The notes under the pieces are model-generated. The model did not search any database and was not told the DNA's origin. It saw only the letters and a list, made by a program, of their open reading frames with translations. A stretch of DNA of 64,000 nucleotides from Alicyclobacillus sacchari. GTDB taxonomy: Bacteria > Bacillota > Bacilli > Alicyclobacillales > Alicyclobacillaceae. Location of the stretch: positions 1-64,000 of the forward strand of contig NZ_SORF01000005.1 in NCBI RefSeq assembly GCF_004366795.1, given 5' to 3'. Made by a program: the position numbers and the translations under genes. This document shows, one piece after another, positions 61,601 through 64,000 of this stretch (its first letter is position 1; every line of letters begins with the position of its first letter).

Positions 61601-61833
61601 TCTCGCAGTTCCACCGTCACTTGACCGGCCTCGTCGTCGATGGCAACGACTCGCGCCAGTTCGTGATACGCGCGCTTCGTATCCAGTACAGCCACCACGA
61701 GCGATCCAACCGTGAGCGTGTCCTTGCGTACATCCTTCTGTAGATATCGATCCGCCAAGATTTTCTCGCCGGTGGGCCCTAAATAATCTTCTTCCGTAAA
61801 CTGCAGCATAGGCGTCTCCGTTGCATTTGACAT
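58630..61833 (-). CDS. nrdJ: Cobalamin-dependent (class II) ribonucleotide reductase
   Basis: NrdJ reduces ribonucleotides with adenosylcobalamin. The catalytic NPCGEQPLPA (about 527-536), GGVGMNLS (about 180-187), APTGTTGTMVGCSTGCEP and a C-terminal C4 zinc ribbon (CPECHQH...CYECEACGYSKC) are present. At 1067 residues it is longer than usual class II enzymes. Residues about 183-297 and 336-496 are related (NLSRIPPQGSLV / ILSSLRPRYSYV; VWHGDVFDFLE / RHADILRFIR; SARELYDRI / SARELWDEL), so a partial duplication has enlarged the protein. An N-terminal insertion (about 40-97) looks SH3-like. ATG at 61833 has GGAGG. Confidence 0.93.
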   Translation of the reverse strand: MSNATETPMLQFTEEDYLGPTGEKILADRYLQKDVRKDTLTVGSLVVAVLDTKRAYHELARVVAIDDEAGQVTVELRDGVQESLPLHQVDVLLETTPREMWRRVARGAAAVTNDPTRWEEAFYQLQNRWRYVPGGRINASMGTGMQTTSYNCFVIPSVGPTLRDYAESFGQTLEIQARSGGVGMNLSRIPPQGSLVPVSSVSRKSELCLVLDVWHGDVFDFLEADYPHSTKVVRVSQAFLRAVEEDADWTFQFPDTSVENYDELWDGRIEHWIASGYPVIESGTVSARELYDRILQSDVKVLPEVVGVVLYPGDQRSTIASTLGDMWECMRDGKRVSVILSSLRPRYSYVRGVNGRSSGAYSWGQLYDKGNQVFGDGFGPVGVGEIMSVGCQLTLQGGSRRGALMLILNDRHADILRFIRAKQVDGVITGANISVGISERFMQAKIADEPWQIGFVTGDAAPTFDGDFETWLADGKPFAATQTLSARELWDELCLSAWKSAEPGVVFLGRANRMSNSWYFNPLVATNPCGEQPLPANGICNLGAVVLARFANGFRDSGVRTEFQDQEREDYVRSCLRKHFSESETEFLLHHIRWEELEQTTRSGIRFQDAVIDATYYPFEENRANQMSERRVGLGIMGLHDLMLYCGVRYGSDEAVKLIDAVMGLMAEWAYLESVELAKENGPFPKFDAELYLQSGFMQQMAAERPHVAEAIRRYGVRNVTTMTIAPTGTTGTMVGCSTGCEPYYAWTYFRNSRLGMFEEHASIVDEYFRTHHGEKELPAYFVTAMELTPEEHVRVQGALQKWIDSSISKTCNAPNSYTVEDTKKLYDLAYELGCKGITIYRDGSRSEQVLSLKTDEEKSAEASKADPGRQQPSETTPEAAHAAVAGYVKRKRPDVLYGATYRKETPLGKAFITINDDPETHVATEVFVNIGKAGSDVYAANEALGRAITLYLRDSNNPHREAELVKHFSGIGGSNAVGFGDRRITSVPDAIAKALIEHAETFPMRQLAYHEWASGQETVTTEQAQSERVELRSYSIAKDWCPECHQHTLIRTGGCYECEACGYSKC

Positions 61834-61858
61834 ATGTATCCTCCATCCGCGCCCCCGT

Positions 61859-62332
61859 TTAGCGCGCCTTTCCCGATTCTCCTAAAAGTGAGAGTACTTC
61901 CTTAGCCAATGTTTCCACATCTCGAAATTCGCGATATACGCTAGCGAATCGCACATAGGCAACCCCGTCCAACTCCCGCAATGCGTCCATGACACGTTCA
62001 CCGACGGCCGACGAGGGTACTTCCCGCTCATACTCCATTCGCAATGCTCGTTCGATGTCGGCGCACACCGCCTCGAGCTGCTCGACCGAGATTGGACGTT
62101 TTTCGCATGCTCGCATCAGACCTCGGTACAATTTTTCTCGCGAAAACTCCTCGCGTTCCTGATCCTTTTTAACCACCATGAGCGGCCTTTGTTCAACGCG
62201 CTCATAGGTAGTAAATCGGCGACCGCAGGCTCCGTTCACACATTCGCGACGACGCCGGATGGTACTGCCGTCCTCGCCTGGACGCGATTCGACAACACGC
62301 GTGTTCTCAGCGTCGCAGTACGGACATTTCAT
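61859..62332 (-). CDS. nrdR: NrdR, repressor of ribonucleotide reductase genes
   Basis: NrdR senses ATP/dATP through an ATP-cone domain and represses reductase genes. The N-terminal zinc ribbon MKCPYCDAENTRVVESRP and RRRRECVNGACGRRFTTYERVE is followed by the ATP cone (LMVVKKDQEREEFSREKLYRGLM, about 48-140). The second cysteine pair is spaced C-x4-C instead of the usual C-x2-C. 157 residues from ATG at 62332 behind AGGTGG. First gene of nrdR-nrdJ. Confidence 0.95.
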   Translation of the reverse strand: MKCPYCDAENTRVVESRPGEDGSTIRRRRECVNGACGRRFTTYERVEQRPLMVVKKDQEREEFSREKLYRGLMRACEKRPISVEQLEAVCADIERALRMEYEREVPSSAVGERVMDALRELDGVAYVRFASVYREFRDVETLAKEVLSLLGESGKAR

Positions 62333-62362
62333 CCCAGTCACCACCTTAGCTCGTCCAGCCAA

Positions 62363-62381
62363 ACACCCATATATGTGGTGT
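62363..62381. promoter_or_regulatory. Palindromic candidate operator in the nrdR leader
   Basis: ACACCCATATATGTGGTGT is a near-palindrome (ACACC ... GGTGT around CATATATG) between the promoter and the nrdR ATG. It resembles NrdR boxes in its ACAC/GTGT ends and AT-rich core but does not fit the 16-bp consensus exactly. Confidence 0.45.
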
Positions 62382-62399
62382 CACCAAAGAAACAATCGC

Positions 62400-62428
62400 A
62401 TTATACACGCTACATGTGCACGTGACAA
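62400..62428 (-). promoter_or_regulatory. Sigma-A promoter of nrdR-nrdJ
   Basis: Minus strand: TTGTCA (62428-62423), a 17-nt spacer and consensus TATAAT (62405-62400), 68 bases before nrdR. Confidence 0.8.
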
Positions 62429-62482
62429 GACGTGGCAGGATCGCCATTGAACCGCTTCGGAGCGCGGTTTCACGATGATTTT

Positions 62483-63346
62483 TCAACCTTTTTGTCGAAA
62501 AAGATTCGCCACGGAATCTACGATCAGATCGGGCCTCGGATCGCCGGGCTTAGGTTCACCGCTGATCCCAGAGCGAACGAACACGCTGTAGATGCCCGTT
62601 TGATTGCCCGCTAGAATGTCAGTCTGCAGATTGTCACCGACGATAAAAGCTCTCTCTGCAGGCACTCCGTACCGAGATAAGGCATACTGGACAAACAAAG
62701 GGTCGGGCTTCCCAGTCACCACCACCTCGGCACTCGAGGCAGCAGCGACAAACGCCCCAATCGCTCCATTGCCGGGCATGAAGCCGTCTTCGACAGGAAG
62801 TCGCACGTCCGGGTTCGTCAATGCGAACCAGCCCACGCGATATGCGACACGGGATACCAGTGCGAGATCGGCATATGTCGCAGCCGGATCGAGACCGACC
62901 GCAGCCGCGTGTGCCGACTCCACCCAGGATTCGCGAATGTCTTTTCCGTCCGCCCGGCGAGCGTCAAATCCAGCCGTCCGCAGTGCCTCGCGCAAACCTT
63001 CTCCCCCCACATACGCGACGATCGCGCCCGGCTCAGCCACCCGTTGGGAAACGGCGTCAGCCGCTGCCTGCGCCGACGTACAGACCTCGTCGACCGACGC
63101 GGTAAAACCCATTCGATGCAACGCCGCAACCACAGACTCCGGCGTCCGCGAGGAATTGTTGGTGAAAAAGACGGGGCGAATTCCGGCATCCCGCAACCTT
63201 TCGACAAACTCCGAGGCACCGTCAATCACGTCGTTGCCACGCCACAAGGTGCCGTCGAGATCCAGAAGCGCCAGCTCAAATCGTGCGACTTCGGGCACGT
63301 CTCTCCGCAAAGCGGATGTATCGAATTGCAATGGCTGTTCGGCCAT
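62483..63346 (-). CDS. HAD-superfamily phosphatase (NagD/pNPPase type)
   Basis: A 287-residue HAD phosphatase, subclass IIA: motif I LALLDLDGTLWRG (about 27-39), motif II FFTNNSSRTPE, a C2 cap, lysine in VVVTGKPDPLFVQYAL, and motif IV IVGDNLQTDILAGNQTG. Substrates of such enzymes include sugar or glycerol phosphates; none can be assigned here. ATG at 63346 has a weak GGACG site; the frame is open to 63508 without homology. Confidence 0.9.
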   Translation of the reverse strand: MAEQPLQFDTSALRRDVPEVARFELALLDLDGTLWRGNDVIDGASEFVERLRDAGIRPVFFTNNSSRTPESVVAALHRMGFTASVDEVCTSAQAAADAVSQRVAEPGAIVAYVGGEGLREALRTAGFDARRADGKDIRESWVESAHAAAVGLDPAATYADLALVSRVAYRVGWFALTNPDVRLPVEDGFMPGNGAIGAFVAAASSAEVVVTGKPDPLFVQYALSRYGVPAERAFIVGDNLQTDILAGNQTGIYSVFVRSGISGEPKPGDPRPDLIVDSVANLFRQKG

Positions 63347-63407
63347 GGTGCACACGTCCTTCCGTACAAGCGTCACAAGAAGTGTACCACGCACACACGC
63401 GCACTGC

Positions 63408-63872
63408 TTACCCGTTCGCCCGCTCGAGGGCCGCGAATGCGCTATGAAGCCACCTCCTGCGCTCACGATGCCACAACTGCAGCGAGTGGAGCCAATCCGC
63501 TTCGACACCTGATTGCACGAGTACGGTCAGTTCATCTTGCGCGCGGACATCGGCCAAATCGGTACGGCGAATGGTCTCCATGAGCAATTGGCGCGTACGT
63601 TCCTGTTCCGTTGATGCCTCAGTGGGTATAAAGTGCAACCGTATACAATGACCGACCGCCACGATACGAAGACGGCTTGTTTCCAATTGGGTAACCACCA
63701 ACGGTGATAGGACGTTGGCGCCGTACTCCTTGGCTTGAAGCTCGTCGACAAGTGCTGACATGACTTGCTCTGCATACAGTGAACGACGCAAATCGCGCAG
63801 GGATATCCCCCAAACCGGATGGATCGGTCGCCGCGACTGCCTTATCGGTACAGGCACCCCCGGTTCTGACAT
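63408..63872 (-). CDS. Unknown 154-residue soluble protein
   Basis: ATG at 63872 has AAGGAG at 9 nt. The protein is mostly helical and charged (SLRDLRRSLYAEQVMSALVD, TEQERTRQLLMETIRRTD, HSLQLWHRERRRWLHSAFAA) with one beta stretch (LRIVAVGHCIRLHFIP). No family is recognised. It lies 61 bases upstream of the phosphatase and may be co-transcribed. The bases from 63873 to the window end show no convincing gene. Confidence 0.7.
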   Translation of the reverse strand: MSEPGVPVPIRQSRRPIHPVWGISLRDLRRSLYAEQVMSALVDELQAKEYGANVLSPLVVTQLETSRLRIVAVGHCIRLHFIPTEASTEQERTRQLLMETIRRTDLADVRAQDELTVLVQSGVEADWLHSLQLWHRERRRWLHSAFAALERANG

Positions 63873-64000
63873 AGAACATCGCTCCTTCTGCGGCTAGCTC
63901 TGGCCCATCGTATGACCCCCACCCCTGTGCCGTCACCGTTCCGAAAGAACTTCACGGAATATCAAATTGACCAGAATCACGCAAACTTTTAACATGAAAG

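Noticed and set aside
1-64000. CRISPR array, insertion sequence with transposase, or prophage
   Set aside because: No regularly spaced direct repeats, transposase or phage structural genes were found; only the intron fragment is mobile.

Overview
The window comes from an endospore-forming Firmicute, most likely of the family Alicyclobacillaceae. The evidence is spoVID, gerE and lonB with sigma-E, sigma-K and sigma-F type promoters, a B-type succinate dehydrogenase, a cobalamin-dependent (class II) ribonucleotide reductase with NrdR, and fairly GC-rich Bacillus-like gene content. The species call is inference.

From about 1.4 to 38.9 kb the gene order follows a conserved Bacillus subtilis block, read on the minus strand: uvrC, sdhCAB, gerE, a ysmB-like MarR gene, racE/murI, rdgB, tig, (clpP), clpX, lonB, lonA, ysxC, hemA-X-C-D-B-L, spoVID, valS, folC. 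Differences from that order are clpP between tig and clpX, murC after folC where B. subtilis has comC, no ysxE between spoVID and valS (two small membrane-protein genes are there instead), and a plus-strand insertion with a rhodanese, a GntR regulator and a drug-type MFS pump, plus a tRNA hydroxylase gene (trhO) on the minus strand. valS is led by a T-box. The hem cluster makes uroporphyrinogen III from glutamyl-tRNA. Beyond yabE, the first 96 bases are the 5' end of a group IIC intron placed directly after the yabE terminator.

From 38.9 to 45.9 kb lie a membrane protein with a sigma-factor-like N-terminus upstream of uvrC, a tRNA-Gln/Glu/Lys cluster whose three anticodons all begin with C (CTG, CTC, CTT), gltX, a hisC-type aminotransferase, a DUF502 membrane protein and a CAX-type cation exchanger. 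From 46 to 58 kb is an accessory-like stretch with a DUF72 protein, a zinc ribbon, an LCP cell-wall ligase, a GtrA-fused glycosyltransferase, two MarR-type neighbourhoods, a VTT-domain protein, rpiA, cardiolipin synthase, an SMR pump, a CDF metal exporter and an SPL-like radical SAM protein. From 58.6 to 62.3 kb is the nrdR-nrdJ operon; its reductase is about 1067 residues long and carries a partial internal duplication. The window ends with a NagD-like phosphatase and an unknown gene.

Most protein genes have a clear Shine-Dalgarno site; many start with GTG or TTG, and the starts given here were moved to fit those sites. No CRISPR array, transposase or prophage was seen. The likeliest new biology is the sigma-like membrane protein, the duplicated ribonucleotide reductase, the NAG-codon tRNA cluster, the GntR operator and the hairpin that buries the LCP ribosome-binding site.
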